The notes under the pieces: generated by a model | What the model was told of the DNA's origin: nothing | Database searches by the model: none | Seen by the model: only the letters and a program-made list of their open reading frames with translations | From: Deinococcus radiotolerans | GTDB taxonomy: Bacteria; Deinococcota; Deinococci; Deinococcales; Deinococcaceae | Length of the DNA: 53,733 nt | Assembly (NCBI RefSeq): GCF_014647435.1 | Contig: NZ_BMPE01000020.1 | Span: 1-53,733 of the forward strand | Direction of reading: 5' to 3' | Shown here: piece after piece, positions 33,903-43,117 of the stretch | Layout: each line of letters opens with the position of its first letter | Position numbering within the stretch: the first letter of the stretch is position 1 | Translations under genes and position numbers: made by a program

Positions 33903-35508
33903 CCCGCACGCCCCTGCTGCATTCCCTGCTGGGCGCCCTGAGCCTCGCCCGTCACGCGGAACGTCAGGGCCTCGGCACCGGGGACGTGCTGGAGGAGCGT
34001 GAGCGGGCCGTGACCCGCCGCGCGGTGCTGCGCGCCTCGGCCGCAGCGGCCGGCCTGACCCTCACGGCCTGCGCCCGGCCCCTGTCTCCCGGCCCGGCGG
34101 CTCACCTGGGCGCGCTGGGCGGCGCGGAGGAGGTCGCCGTGATCGGCGGGGGCATCGCGGGGCTGGTGGCCGCGTACCGCCTCACGCAGGCGGGCGTACC
34201 CTGCCGCGTGTTCGAGGCGTCAGGCCGCGCCGGGGGCCGCATGCACACGCTGCGGGGGCAGTTCGCGCGTCCCGTGGAACTGGGCGGCGAGCTGATCGAC
34301 AGCGGCCACAAGCGACTCAGGCGACTGGCGGCCGAGCTGCGCCTGAATCTGCTGGACCTGACGCAGACGGACGTGGGCCTCACGGCGCAGTGGTTTGATT
34401 TCGGCGGGCAGCGCTACAGCGAGGCGCAGGCGGTGGACGCCTTCCGGCCGCTCGCCCGTCAGATCGACCGGGACCTTGCCAGCCTGGGGGCAGAGACGAT
34501 CACGTACAGGAACCCGGACACCGGGCGCCGCCTGGACGCCCTGTCCGTGCGCGCGTACCTGGAGAGCATCGGCGCGGGCGGCTGGCTGCTGAGCCTGCTG
34601 GACGTGGCGTACACCATCGAGTACGGACTGGACGCCACCGAGCAGAGCAGCCTGAACTTCCTGTACCTGGTCGGGAACCGTCCGGGGCAGTTCGAGCTGT
34701 TCGGGTACAGCGACGAGCGCTACAGCATCGAGGGTGGCAACGATCAGGTGCCCAGGCTGCTCGCGCAGCGCCTCAGGGACCGTGTGCAGTACGGCTCGCG
34801 CCTGGACGCCGTGACGCTACGGTCGGATGGGCGCTACGCCCTGACCCTGAACGAGGGCGGCACGCTGCGCCGCGTGACCGCCCCGCGCGTGGTGTTCGCG
34901 CTGCCGTTCACGACGCTGCGGAACGTGAACCTCAGCGGCGTCCCCCTCCCGGCCGTGAAGCGCCGCGCGATTCAGGACCTCGGGTACGGCACGAACGCCA
35001 AGCTGATCGCCGGGTTTACGCGCCGCCTGTGGCGCGACACGTACGGCTCGTGCGGCGAGGTGTACACCGACCGCGGCTGGCAGAACACCTGGGAGAGCAG
35101 CCGCGCGGCGAGCGCCCCGGGCGGCTGCCTCACGAACTACCTGGGGGCGCGGCGGGCCTTCAGGTGGGCCAGGGCACCCCGGAGGCCCAGACGGACTGCT
35201 GGCTGGGCAGCATGGAGGGGCTGTGGCCGGGACTGCTGGCCGCCCGGTCCGCCGAGGCGCCGGTGCGGGCCTACTGGCCGGGCAACCCGTTCGTGCTGGC
35301 GTCGTACGCATGCTACCGGGTGGGGCAGTGGACGACCATCGCGGGCGCGGAGGCCGAGGCGTCCGGGCGCCTGCACTTCTGCGGGGAGCACACCAGCCTC
35401 GACTACCAGGGGTACATGGAAGGCGGTGTGGAGAGCGCCGAGCGGGTCGTTGGCGAGGTGCTGGCGACCACGGCCCGCCACGCGGCCAGGGCCCCCCGGC
35501 TGGCCTGA
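33899..35508 (+). pseudogene. flavin amine oxidase-like protein with Tat/lipoprotein signal, frameshifted
   Basis: From GTG 33899 the frame has a Tat-type signal (TRRAVLRASAAAAGLTLTAC, also a lipobox), the FAD motif 'VAVIGGGIAGLVAAYRLTQAG', 'FEASGRAGGRMHTL' and a central amine-oxidase domain. At the G5 run 35143-35147 the frame is lost: adding one G restores 'LGGAAGLQVGQGTPEAQ' and continues to the classic FAD-binding end 'LHFCGEHTSLDYQGYMEGG' and the stop at 35508 (about 536 aa in all). The family oxidises amines or amino acids with O2. As written, the first frame runs on into nonsense, so the enzyme would be inactive; a homopolymer error is equally possible. Confidence 0.75.
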
Positions 35509-35626
35509 ACGCCGCGACCGGGGCGGCCCGGTTTGGCGCCGCGCCGCGCGCGGGCGCATGAGGCGGCCTTAAAGCTTCGCTCAGGCTTGCCGGTGCCCCC
35601 CGCGTCCGAACCGCTACCCTGAGGGC

Positions 35627-36304
35627 ATGGCGAACCTCGGCTCCTCCACGATCATGCTTACGGGCGCGGGCGGCGCACTGGCCACCGCCATCGCGCAGGA
35701 ACTCGACGATGCGGGCGCGCAGATGGTCCTCGTCGGACGCGGCGAGAGCCTGGCGCGCGCCGCTGACCGCTTCCCCGCCACCGAGGTTCTGGACCTTGAC
35801 CTGCGTGACCCCTCCAGCATTGAGGCGCTGCGCCGGGTCAAGGTGGACACCCTGATCCACACGGTCGGCGCGTACGACACGCAGGACGCGCACAAGGCCA
35901 CCGAAACCGACTACGACGCGATGTTCGACGCGAACATGCGCACCCTCTTCCACGCCGTGCAGGGCGTCCTGCCGCACATGCTCAAGCAGAAAGACGGCCT
36001 GATCATGGGCGTCAGCGCCGGGCAGGCCGCGAGTCTCAGCGGCCCCAAGGCCGCGCTGTACACCGCCAGCAAATCCGCCGTGGCGTCCTACGTGCTGAGC
36101 CTGCACGACGAACTGAAACACAAGGGCGTGCGCGGCATGGTCCTGTACCCCATGGGCGCCATCGACACGCCCAGCAACCGCGACGCGGGCCTCAGCTGGG
36201 ACAGCATGATCGACCCGCGCGGCCTCGCCAAGAGCGTCGCCCACGCCCTCACCCGACCCGACCGCGCCCACATCACCGAGATCAAGGTCTACCCCGACAC
36301 CTGA
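35627..36304 (+). CDS. short-chain dehydrogenase/reductase (SDR)
   Basis: 225 aa Rossmann enzyme. The cofactor loop is TGAGGALA near residue 12. An acidic 'LDLDLRDPSSIEAL' follows strand beta-4, 'HTVGAYDTQ' replaces the usual NNAG, and the active site is the Ser in 'IMGVSAGQAA' with 'YTASK' (Tyr-x-x-x-Lys). The NNAG variant and short C-terminus suggest an atypical SDR; substrate unknown. ATG 35627 is 6 nt after TACCCT (35615-20). It is convergent with the acetyltransferase gene. Confidence 0.88.
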   Translation: MANLGSSTIMLTGAGGALATAIAQELDDAGAQMVLVGRGESLARAADRFPATEVLDLDLRDPSSIEALRRVKVDTLIHTVGAYDTQDAHKATETDYDAMFDANMRTLFHAVQGVLPHMLKQKDGLIMGVSAGQAASLSGPKAALYTASKSAVASYVLSLHDELKHKGVRGMVLYPMGAIDTPSNRDAGLSWDSMIDPRGLAKSVAHALTRPDRAHITEIKVYPDT

Positions 36305-36308
36305 ACCT

Positions 36309-36854
36309 TTAGGCGGGGTCGGTGTTCAGGCGGCTGTACAGGATGAGGTCGGTGGGCTGGGCGTCCCTGAAGGCGGCGTGGCGCAGGGTGCCTTCGCACT
36401 GGAAGCCCAGCTTGTCGAGCACGCGGGCGGAGGCGGCGTTCCAGGGAAAGACGGTCGCGTGGAGGCGGCGCAGGTGCAGCGGTCCGAAGCCGAAGTCCAG
36501 CGTGAGCCGCGCGGCTTCCGTGGCGTACCCGCGGCCGTGGTGGGGCACGCCGATCCAGTAGCCGAGTTCGGCGCGCGGCTGGTCCGGGTCGGGGCTGAGG
36601 GTGACGCTGCCCAGCAGCTGGCCGCCTTGGCGGTCCGTGACGGCCCAGGAGAAGCTGCGGCCCTGCCGGGCGGCGTCTGGTCGGGAGTGGATCCAGGTGA
36701 GGGCCAGCCCCGGCGGGTAGGGGCTGGGAATGGACCGCATGCCCGCCGCGATCTGGGGGTGGCTCAGCAGGGTGGTGAGGGCGGGGGCGTCCGCGTCCGT
36801 GAAGGGCCTCAGGTGCAGGCGGGCCGTGCGGATCTCGGGCGGGGAGGGAGTCAT
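36309..36854 (-). CDS. GNAT family N-acetyltransferase (RimJ/RimL-like)
   Basis: 181 aa. It opens 'TARLHLRPFTDADAPAL', continues with 'LGSVTLSPDPDQPRAELGYWIG' and the acetyl-CoA loop 'HHGRGYATEAARLTLDFGF', then 'RRLHATVFPWNAASARVLDKLGFQCEG', all typical of the RimJ/RimL-type GNATs that acetylate protein N-termini or small amines. Substrate unknown. ATG 36854 lies 5 nt after TACAGT (36865-36860). It follows the M20 gene by 31 nt on the same strand but has its own promoter. Confidence 0.9.
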   Translation of the reverse strand: MTPSPPEIRTARLHLRPFTDADAPALTTLLSHPQIAAGMRSIPSPYPPGLALTWIHSRPDAARQGRSFSWAVTDRQGGQLLGSVTLSPDPDQPRAELGYWIGVPHHGRGYATEAARLTLDFGFGPLHLRRLHATVFPWNAASARVLDKLGFQCEGTLRHAAFRDAQPTDLILYSRLNTDPA

Positions 36855-36885
36855 GGCGCACTGTACGCCCGCCCCGCCCCTGCCG

Positions 36886-38226
36886 TTAGGCGTCGGCCAG
36901 GGCGGCCATGAGCGCGGCGGCGTAGCGGACGCCGTTCTCGAAGTCGCGCCGCAGGATGTTCTCGTTGGGGGCGTGGACGCGGCCGCCGACGTTGCCGATG
37001 CCCAGTGCAACGACGGGCGCGCCGACGTGCTGCATGAAGGGGTGCATGGGGCCGCTGCCGCCGCTGCTGGGGTTGAGGATGGGTTCCTGGCCGTGGACGT
37101 CGCGGGCGACCTGTACGGCGGTTTTCACGAAGGGGTGGTTCAGATCACTGCGGGCGGGGTGCTGGTGGCTCTCCAGCTCGATGATCTCGATGTCGCTGAA
37201 GCCCTGCGTGTCGAGGTGGGCGCGCAGGAGTTCCACGATGCGCTCCGGGCGCTGGTCGGGCACGAGGCGGAAGTCGAGTTTCACCATGCCTGAAGCGGGG
37301 AGGACGGTCTTGCTGCCCTGGCCCTCGTACCCGCCGTGGAAACCGTTGACGTTCACGACGGGTTTGAGGTTCAGGCGGGTGTGGTACTCGCTGCTGTCCC
37401 CCAGGGTGCGGGTCACGTCGTAGGTGCCCCGCAGCGCCTCGCCAGTGCCGGGGAGGGCGGCGATGGCGTCCAGATCGGCCTGGCTGGGGGGGCGGACGTC
37501 GTCGTGGAAGCCGGGGATCAGGACGGTGCCGTCGGGGCCGCGTAAGGAGGCGACGGCGGCGGCCAGGCGCCAGAGGGGGTTGTCCACGACGGCGCCGTTG
37601 CTGCTGTGCAGGTCGCTGGCGGCGACGCGGCAGCGCAGTTCCACGCAGACGATGCCTTTCAGGCCCGCGTACAGCACGGGGCGGCCCTCGGGGGTGACGC
37701 TGCCGAATTCCCACCAGACGCCGTCGGCTTTCAGTTCGGCGGCGTGTGCCTCAATGAAGGCTTCGAGGCTGGGGCTGCCGACCTCCTCTTCTCCCTCGAT
37801 GAGCCACTTGACCTTCAGGGGCAGCGTGCCGCCGCGCTGCTCCTTGAGGGCGCGCAGGCCGGCGAGGCGGGAGACGAGTTCGCCCTTGTCGTCGCTGGCG
37901 CCGCGGCCGTAGAGGCGGCCGTCCCGTTCGGTGAGGGTGAAGGGTGGGGTGTCCCACAGGTCTGCGGGGTCCTCGGGCTGCACGTCGTAGTGGTTGTAGA
38001 TCAGCAGCGTGAAGGGGCCTTCTCCGGCCTCGGCGAGCAGGATGGGGGCGACCTGTCCGGGGTACTGGCGGACGGTGAAGCCCTCGGCCTCCAGCAGGGT
38101 CTGGACGGCGTGGGCGGCGTCGGGGAGGTGGCGGCCCTGCGCGGAGACGCTGGGAATGGCGACGAGGTCGGCGAGGTCGCTAAGGCCGCGTTCGATGTGG
38201 GCGCGGAGGTCGGGTTGTGTGGTCAC
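36886..38226 (-). CDS. M20 family dipeptidase/carboxypeptidase
   Basis: 446 aa two-zinc metallopeptidase. Metal and active-site motifs: 'LLIYNHYDVQPED', 'GRGASDDKGELVS', the catalytic acid in 'IEGEEEVGSPSL', and His near the C-terminus in 'GGRVHAPNENI'. A dimerisation domain ('GMVKLDFRLVPDQRPERIVELL') is inserted as usual for this family. It probably hydrolyses dipeptides or N-acyl amino acids. The start is GTG 38226, with TAGGCT (38238-33) 6 nt upstream. It is divergent from the LacI regulator. Confidence 0.92.
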   Translation of the reverse strand: MTTQPDLRAHIERGLSDLADLVAIPSVSAQGRHLPDAAHAVQTLLEAEGFTVRQYPGQVAPILLAEAGEGPFTLLIYNHYDVQPEDPADLWDTPPFTLTERDGRLYGRGASDDKGELVSRLAGLRALKEQRGGTLPLKVKWLIEGEEEVGSPSLEAFIEAHAAELKADGVWWEFGSVTPEGRPVLYAGLKGIVCVELRCRVAASDLHSSNGAVVDNPLWRLAAAVASLRGPDGTVLIPGFHDDVRPPSQADLDAIAALPGTGEALRGTYDVTRTLGDSSEYHTRLNLKPVVNVNGFHGGYEGQGSKTVLPASGMVKLDFRLVPDQRPERIVELLRAHLDTQGFSDIEIIELESHQHPARSDLNHPFVKTAVQVARDVHGQEPILNPSSGGSGPMHPFMQHVGAPVVALGIGNVGGRVHAPNENILRRDFENGVRYAAALMAALADA

Positions 38227-38293
38227 AGGGGCAGCCTACGGGAATCCGGGGCGGCGTGCCTGCGCCATCTGGCGGGGGTGGAGGGCACCGGAT

Positions 38294-38322
38294 TTGACAA
38301 CGTTTTCAGAAGCAGGTACGCT
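38294..38322 (+). promoter_or_regulatory. lacI promoter with overlapping operator
   Basis: TTGACA (38294-99), exactly 17 bases, TACGCT (38317-22): a near-consensus promoter. GACAACGTTTTC (38296-38307), a near-palindrome centred on CG like LacI-family operators, covers the -35 and start of the spacer, so the regulator should repress itself. A matching site lies before the GH81 gene. Confidence 0.7.
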
Positions 38323-38413
38323 CTGGGCACAGCCCACAGTTCAGCCGGTTCGCCCCGCACCCGAGCGGTTCAGGCGGCCCGCACCGTATCCTGCCCGGAG
38401 GAGTCCTCACGTC

Positions 38414-39427
38414 ATGACCCGGAACGTCACCATCAGAGACATTGCGCGCGAGGCCGGCGTGTCGATCAGCACGGTCTCCCGCGCCCTGAACGGACAGGTG
38501 CCCGTCGCGCCGGACAAGCGCCAGCGCGTGCTGGACGCCACGCATCGCCTGGGCTACGAACCGAACGCCGCCGCGCAGGGCCTCGTGCGCGGCCGCACCA
38601 TGACCGTGGGCGTCCTGACGCAGGACATCGCCAGTCCGTTCTACAGCGAGGTCTCCCGCGGGATTGACGTGGGGCTGGCGGGCAGCGGGTACCAGCCGAT
38701 CTTCGTGAACGGCCACTGGGAGATCCAGGACGAGGCGGCCGCGATCACCGCGCTGACGCGACGGCAGGTGGACGCCGTGATCGTGCTGGGGGGCCGCCTG
38801 GACGCTCGGCAGCTGCGGGACCTGCACGCCCGGGTGCCGCTGGTCGTGGTGGGGCGGCAGGTGCCGGGCCTGGAGGATGCCTGCCTGAGCGTGGACAACG
38901 TGCAGGGCGCGTTCCTGGCCACCACGCACCTGCTTCAGCTGGGGCACCGGCGGATTGCTCATGTGGCGGGCATTCCGTCGCAGCGGGACGCGGTGGACCG
39001 CCTGGAAGGCTACCGGCTGGCGCTGGCCGAGGCGGGCGTGCCGTTCGACCCGGCGCTGGTGTTCGAGGGGGACTTCAACGAGGCGAGCGGCATCCTGGCC
39101 GTCGAGCACTGGCTGGGCCGCGCGGCGCACTTCTCGGCGGTGTTCGCGGCGAACGATCAGATGGCGTACGGGGTGCAGCTGGGCCTGTACCGGCGCGGCA
39201 TGCGCGTACCGGACGACGTGTCACTGGTGGGCTTCGATGACCTGCCTGCGTCGCAGTTCACGCTGCCGCCCCTGACGACCGTGCATCACCCCGCGCGGGA
39301 GATGGGGGCGCGGGCGGCCGGGCACCTGCTGTCGCGCCTGAATGACCCGGACGCCCCGGTGGCGCTGCCGCAGCTGCCCATCACGCTGAGTGTGCGGGAA
39401 TCCGTGCGGTTCGCCCGCTCCCCCTGA
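38414..39427 (+). CDS. LacI-family transcriptional regulator
   Basis: 337 aa. The N-terminal HTH and hinge are 'VTIRDIAREAGVSISTVSRAL' and 'GYEPNAAAQGL'. A periplasmic-binding-protein-like sensor domain follows ('TVGVLTQDIASPFYSEV', 'VFAANDQMAYGVQLG', 'VSLVGFDDLPASQFTLPPLTTVHHP'). The ligand is likely a sugar or oligosaccharide; beta-1,3-glucan fragments are suggested by the shared operator with the GH81 gene 110 nt downstream. GGAGGAG precedes ATG 38414. It has a leadered transcript with its own promoter. Confidence 0.93.
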   Translation: MTRNVTIRDIAREAGVSISTVSRALNGQVPVAPDKRQRVLDATHRLGYEPNAAAQGLVRGRTMTVGVLTQDIASPFYSEVSRGIDVGLAGSGYQPIFVNGHWEIQDEAAAITALTRRQVDAVIVLGGRLDARQLRDLHARVPLVVVGRQVPGLEDACLSVDNVQGAFLATTHLLQLGHRRIAHVAGIPSQRDAVDRLEGYRLALAEAGVPFDPALVFEGDFNEASGILAVEHWLGRAAHFSAVFAANDQMAYGVQLGLYRRGMRVPDDVSLVGFDDLPASQFTLPPLTTVHHPAREMGARAAGHLLSRLNDPDAPVALPQLPITLSVRESVRFARSP

Positions 39428-39483
39428 CCGCATCCGGACGGGCCTGCGTGGCGCCGCCGTGTCCATCCGTCTCCACTCGATCT

Positions 39484-39495
39484 GCAAACGTTTTC
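39484..39495 (+). promoter_or_regulatory. second LacI-type operator, upstream of the GH81 gene
   Basis: GCAAACGTTTTC shares CAAACGTTTTC/CAACGTTTTC with the site at 38296 and contains the perfect palindrome AAACGTTT. It lies 41 nt before the GH81 start codon, in the gap after lacI. Confidence 0.65.
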
Positions 39496-39536
39496 TTACT
39501 GACGGCCTGCCCCGCGCGCCCGTCTGGAGGTTCACG

Positions 39537-42500
39537 ATGTCACACGTCCGTTCTCCCCTGCCCGCCCTGCTGTGCCTGACCGCCCTCCTGAGCGCCTGCG
39601 GCCGCGCACCCGACCCGGCCCGCGCCGCCGCTGCACCGCCCACCCTGGGCACGCTGGATTACGGCACCAGCGCCCCTCCGGGCAGCAAGGGCGGCCCCAC
39701 GAACACCAGCGGCGCCCTGCTGACCCCCGCCTGGACCGCGAACGCCGCCGCGAAGGGCAAGCCCCCCACGAACGAATTCTGGTCATCCATCATCTTCAAA
39801 CGTAACGCCGGGAACGCGTACAGCGAGAACATGTTCGCCCACCCCCTCGCGCTGCACGCCGCGGCAGGCGGGCTGGAGATCGGCTACCCCACCGCCATGC
39901 AGATCGTGGGCGCGCCGGGCCTGGAGAAATACCAGTACCCCTTCGCGCCGGACTTCACGCTGGGCGTGAGCGGCCTGAACTCGCCCGACACGAAGACCGA
40001 CGACTGGGGCGACTGGACGACCACCGCCGCCTGGAGTGACGGCACCCGCAGCCTGAAAGCCACCTTCGGGCACGGCCTGCCCTTCGTGTACGCCACCAGG
40101 GCGGGCGGGAACGCGCAGGTGACGTTCATCGCCACGCCCACCGTCTGGTCCAACCAGGGGAGCGTGCTGGGCGTCACCGTGAACGGCCACCACTACGGCC
40201 TGTTCGCGCCGACGGGCGCCACCTGGACGGTCAGCGGCACGGTCGCGACCAGCAGCCTGGCCGGGAAGGACTACTACTCGGTTGCGGCCCTGCCCGACAA
40301 CACGGTCGCCACCCTGAACGACTTCAGGACGTACGCGTACAACTTCGTGACCGGCAGCCAGGTCAGCTGGGCGTACAACGCCGCCAGCGCCACCCTGACC
40401 AGCACGTACGCCCTGACCACCACCGCCAGGGAGGGCGCGGGCAGCGGGTCGGTCATGGCCCTGTACCCGCACCAGTGGATGAACTCAGGCAGCGTGAACA
40501 CCAGCTACACATACGTGTCGCCGCGCGGCCAGATGAAGGTCGCCAAAGGTGTCAGCAGCTTCACGACCACCCAGAAGTTCCAGGGCGTGCTGCCCTACTT
40601 CCCGGACAACGGCGCGGCAAACACCCTGAGCAGGGCGCAGCTGGCCGCGTACGTGAACGAGGCGAACACCAGCGTCACCCTGAACCCCACCGGGGACTCC
40701 TACTGGGTCGGCAAGGGCCTGGGGAAACTGGCCGAACTCGTGCCGCTGGCCGGGCAGGTGGGCAACAGCGCGGCGCAGACGGCGTTCCTGGACGCCATTC
40801 AGCGCACTTTGCAGGACTGGCTGGACGGTCAGGGCAGCAACTACTTCGCGTACAACGCCGCGTGGGGCACCCTGATCGGCTACCCGCAGGGCTACGGCAG
40901 CGAGGAGGAACTGAACGACCACCACTTCCACTGGGGGTACTTCATCAAGGCCGCCGCGACCCTGGCGCAGTACCGGCCCGGCTGGGTCGGCGGCACCACC
41001 CCGCAGGGCCGCACCTGGGGGGCCAGCATCAACGACCTGGTCATGGACGCCGCGAACTGGACGGCCACCACCTCTCAGTTCCCCCGCATCCGGAACTTCG
41101 ACCCCTACGCCGGGCACTCCTGGGCGGCCGGGCACGCCGGCTTCGCCGCCGGGAACAACCAGGAGTCCAGCAGCGAGGACATGAACTTCGCCGCGGCGCT
41201 GGTGAACTGGGGCTCGGTGACGGGCAACAGCGCCGTGCGGGACCTGGGCATCTACCTGTACGCCACGGAGACGACCGCCATCGAGCAGTACTGGTTCAAC
41301 CAGAGCGGCCAGGTGTTCCCCGCGGCCTTCGGCAAACCAGCCGTGGGCATGGTCTGGGGCGAAGGCGGCGCGTACTCAACGTGGTTCAGCGGGGAGAAGG
41401 AAGCCATTCAGGGCATCAACCTGCTGCCCATCACGGCGGCCAGCGCGTACCTGGGCCGCAACCCGGCGTACCTGAAGACGAACTACGACTTCCTGGGCCG
41501 CGAGCCGAACTCCTGGAAGGACATCTTCTGGAGCGCGTACGCGTTCTACGACGCGGCGGGCGCCCTGGCGAAGTTCGGCAGCGGCGCGTACACCCCCGAG
41601 GACGGCGAGACGAAGGCGCACACATACCAGTACCTGCACAGCCTCAACGCCATGGGTCAGGTGGACACGGGCGTCACGGCGAACGTGCCGAACTACGCGG
41701 TGTTCAGGAAGGGCAGCGCCCGCACGTACGTGGCCTTCAACCCCACGGCGGCCGCCATCACGGTCACGTTCTCGGACGGGAAGACCCTGGGCGTCCCGTC
41801 CGGGCAGGTGGTGTCCTCGCAGGGGGGCGTGACCACCCCGCCCACGTGCAGTGCGGACACGACCGCGCCCGGCGTGCCCGGCACGCTGAGTAGCAGCGGC
41901 GTCACGAGCAGCAGCGTCACGCTGTCCTGGGGTGCGGCCAGCGACAACTGCGGCGTGAACAGCTACGAGGTGTACCAGAACGGCGCCCTGAAGACCACCG
42001 TGAGTGGCACCGGCGCCACCATCAGCGGCCTGAACGCCAGCACGGCGTACACCTTCAAGGTGCGCGCCCGGGACGCCGCCGGGAACGTGGGCAGCTTCAC
42101 GCCGGACCTGAGTGTCACGACCCAGGCGGCCAGCACCGCCGCAACCCTGCCGGGCACCGTGACGACCAGCGGCGGCGCCATTGCGAATGGCAGCAGCAAA
42201 TCGTTCCCCGTGAACGTCACCTCGGCTGGCACGTACCGCCTGTCCGTGACCAGCACCAGCAGCCTGAACAGCCGCCTGATCAACGTGGCGTTCAACGGCA
42301 CGAACTACGATCTGGCGGTCGACGCCGGCAAGGCCGTGATCGCGGACTTCCCGAACGTGGGCACCGGCGCGAAGACCATCACGGTCACTGCCAAGAGCGA
42401 CAGCGTGACCCTGGGGGCAATCAGCGGCACGAACCTCAGCGCGCCCAGCGACCCGTGCGGCGCGGACACGACGGCGCCCGGCACGCCCGGGGCGCTCAGC

Positions 42501-43037
42501 AGCCCCTCGAACACGGCCTCCAGCGTGAACCTGGCCTGGGGCGCGGCCAGCGACAACTGCGGCGTGAGCAGCTACGAGGTGTACCAGAACGGCGCCCTGA
42601 AGACCACCGTGACCGGCACGGGCGCGACCATCAGCGGCCTGAATGCGGGCACGGCGTACACCTTCAAGGTGCGCGCCCGGGACGGGGCCAGGAACGCGGG
42701 TGCGTTCACAGCCGACCTGAGCGTCACCACGGCGTCCGGCGCGACCGCCGTGCCGGGCGTGGTCACCACCAGCGTGGGCGCCATCGCCAGCAGCCGTTCG
42801 TACGACCTGAGCCTGAGTGCCACCCAGAACGTGCGCCTACTGATCACGAACGCCAGCAGCGCCAGTTCCAGCGCGTTCACAGTGACCTTCAACGGCACCA
42901 GCGTCCCGCTGTCCATCGGCGTGGGGCAGACGGTCCCCGTGGACTTCGCCGGGGTGGGCGCGGGCACAAAGACCGTGACCCTCACCGCGAACAGCGCCGG
43001 CGTGACGCTGGGCAAGCTGGAAGCCACCACGTACTGA
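39537..43037 (+). CDS. GH81 endo-1,3-beta-glucanase, lipoprotein with two FN3-containing modules
   Basis: 1166 aa. It has a lipobox LLSAC (Cys20), then a GH81 catalytic region (about residues 40-770) with 'NEFWSSIIFKRN', 'GYGSEEELNDHHFHWGYFIKAAA', 'NNQESSSEDMNFAAAL' (catalytic acids) and 'GMVWGEGGAYSTWFSGEKEAIQG'. It cleaves internal beta-1,3-glucosidic bonds of laminarin- or fungal-type glucans. The C-terminus holds two copies of a module of about 203 residues (FN3 domain, then a beta-domain ending 'VTLGAISG'/'VTLGKLEA'). TGGAGG lies 6 nt before ATG 39537. Anchoring to the envelope suggests digestion at the cell surface. Confidence 0.9.
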   Translation: MSHVRSPLPALLCLTALLSACGRAPDPARAAAAPPTLGTLDYGTSAPPGSKGGPTNTSGALLTPAWTANAAAKGKPPTNEFWSSIIFKRNAGNAYSENMFAHPLALHAAAGGLEIGYPTAMQIVGAPGLEKYQYPFAPDFTLGVSGLNSPDTKTDDWGDWTTTAAWSDGTRSLKATFGHGLPFVYATRAGGNAQVTFIATPTVWSNQGSVLGVTVNGHHYGLFAPTGATWTVSGTVATSSLAGKDYYSVAALPDNTVATLNDFRTYAYNFVTGSQVSWAYNAASATLTSTYALTTTAREGAGSGSVMALYPHQWMNSGSVNTSYTYVSPRGQMKVAKGVSSFTTTQKFQGVLPYFPDNGAANTLSRAQLAAYVNEANTSVTLNPTGDSYWVGKGLGKLAELVPLAGQVGNSAAQTAFLDAIQRTLQDWLDGQGSNYFAYNAAWGTLIGYPQGYGSEEELNDHHFHWGYFIKAAATLAQYRPGWVGGTTPQGRTWGASINDLVMDAANWTATTSQFPRIRNFDPYAGHSWAAGHAGFAAGNNQESSSEDMNFAAALVNWGSVTGNSAVRDLGIYLYATETTAIEQYWFNQSGQVFPAAFGKPAVGMVWGEGGAYSTWFSGEKEAIQGINLLPITAASAYLGRNPAYLKTNYDFLGREPNSWKDIFWSAYAFYDAAGALAKFGSGAYTPEDGETKAHTYQYLHSLNAMGQVDTGVTANVPNYAVFRKGSARTYVAFNPTAAAITVTFSDGKTLGVPSGQVVSSQGGVTTPPTCSADTTAPGVPGTLSSSGVTSSSVTLSWGAASDNCGVNSYEVYQNGALKTTVSGTGATISGLNASTAYTFKVRARDAAGNVGSFTPDLSVTTQAASTAATLPGTVTTSGGAIANGSSKSFPVNVTSAGTYRLSVTSTSSLNSRLINVAFNGTNYDLAVDAGKAVIADFPNVGTGAKTITVTAKSDSVTLGAISGTNLSAPSDPCGADTTAPGTPGALSSPSNTASSVNLAWGAASDNCGVSSYEVYQNGALKTTVTGTGATISGLNAGTAYTFKVRARDGARNAGAFTADLSVTTASGATAVPGVVTTSVGAIASSRSYDLSLSATQNVRLLITNASSASSSAFTVTFNGTSVPLSIGVGQTVPVDFAGVGAGTKTVTLTANSAGVTLGKLEATTY
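41943..42074 (+). repeat. FN3 module repeat, copy 1 (copy 2 at 42552-42683)
   Basis: These 132 bases recur 609 bases downstream, in frame, with about ten differences. Both encode FN3 segments with 'SYEVYQNGALKTTV' and 'AYTFKVRARDGA'-type ends. The high identity points to a fairly recent tandem duplication inside the GH81 gene. Confidence 0.85.
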
Positions 43038-43059
43038 AGGGTCTCTGACCGGGCCACGC

Positions 43060-43095
43060 CCCGCCCCCGATCACCGTCCGGGGGCGGGGTGATCG
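43060..43095. terminator. overlapping hairpins between GH81 and corA
   Basis: CCCCGCCCC (43060-68) pairs with GGGGCGGGG (43081-89). An alternative CGATCACC (43069-76) pairs with GGTGATCG (43088-95). They lie between convergent genes and may terminate from both sides. Confidence 0.5.
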
Positions 43096-43117
43096 CTGGC
43101 GGCGCACGGCACCCTCG

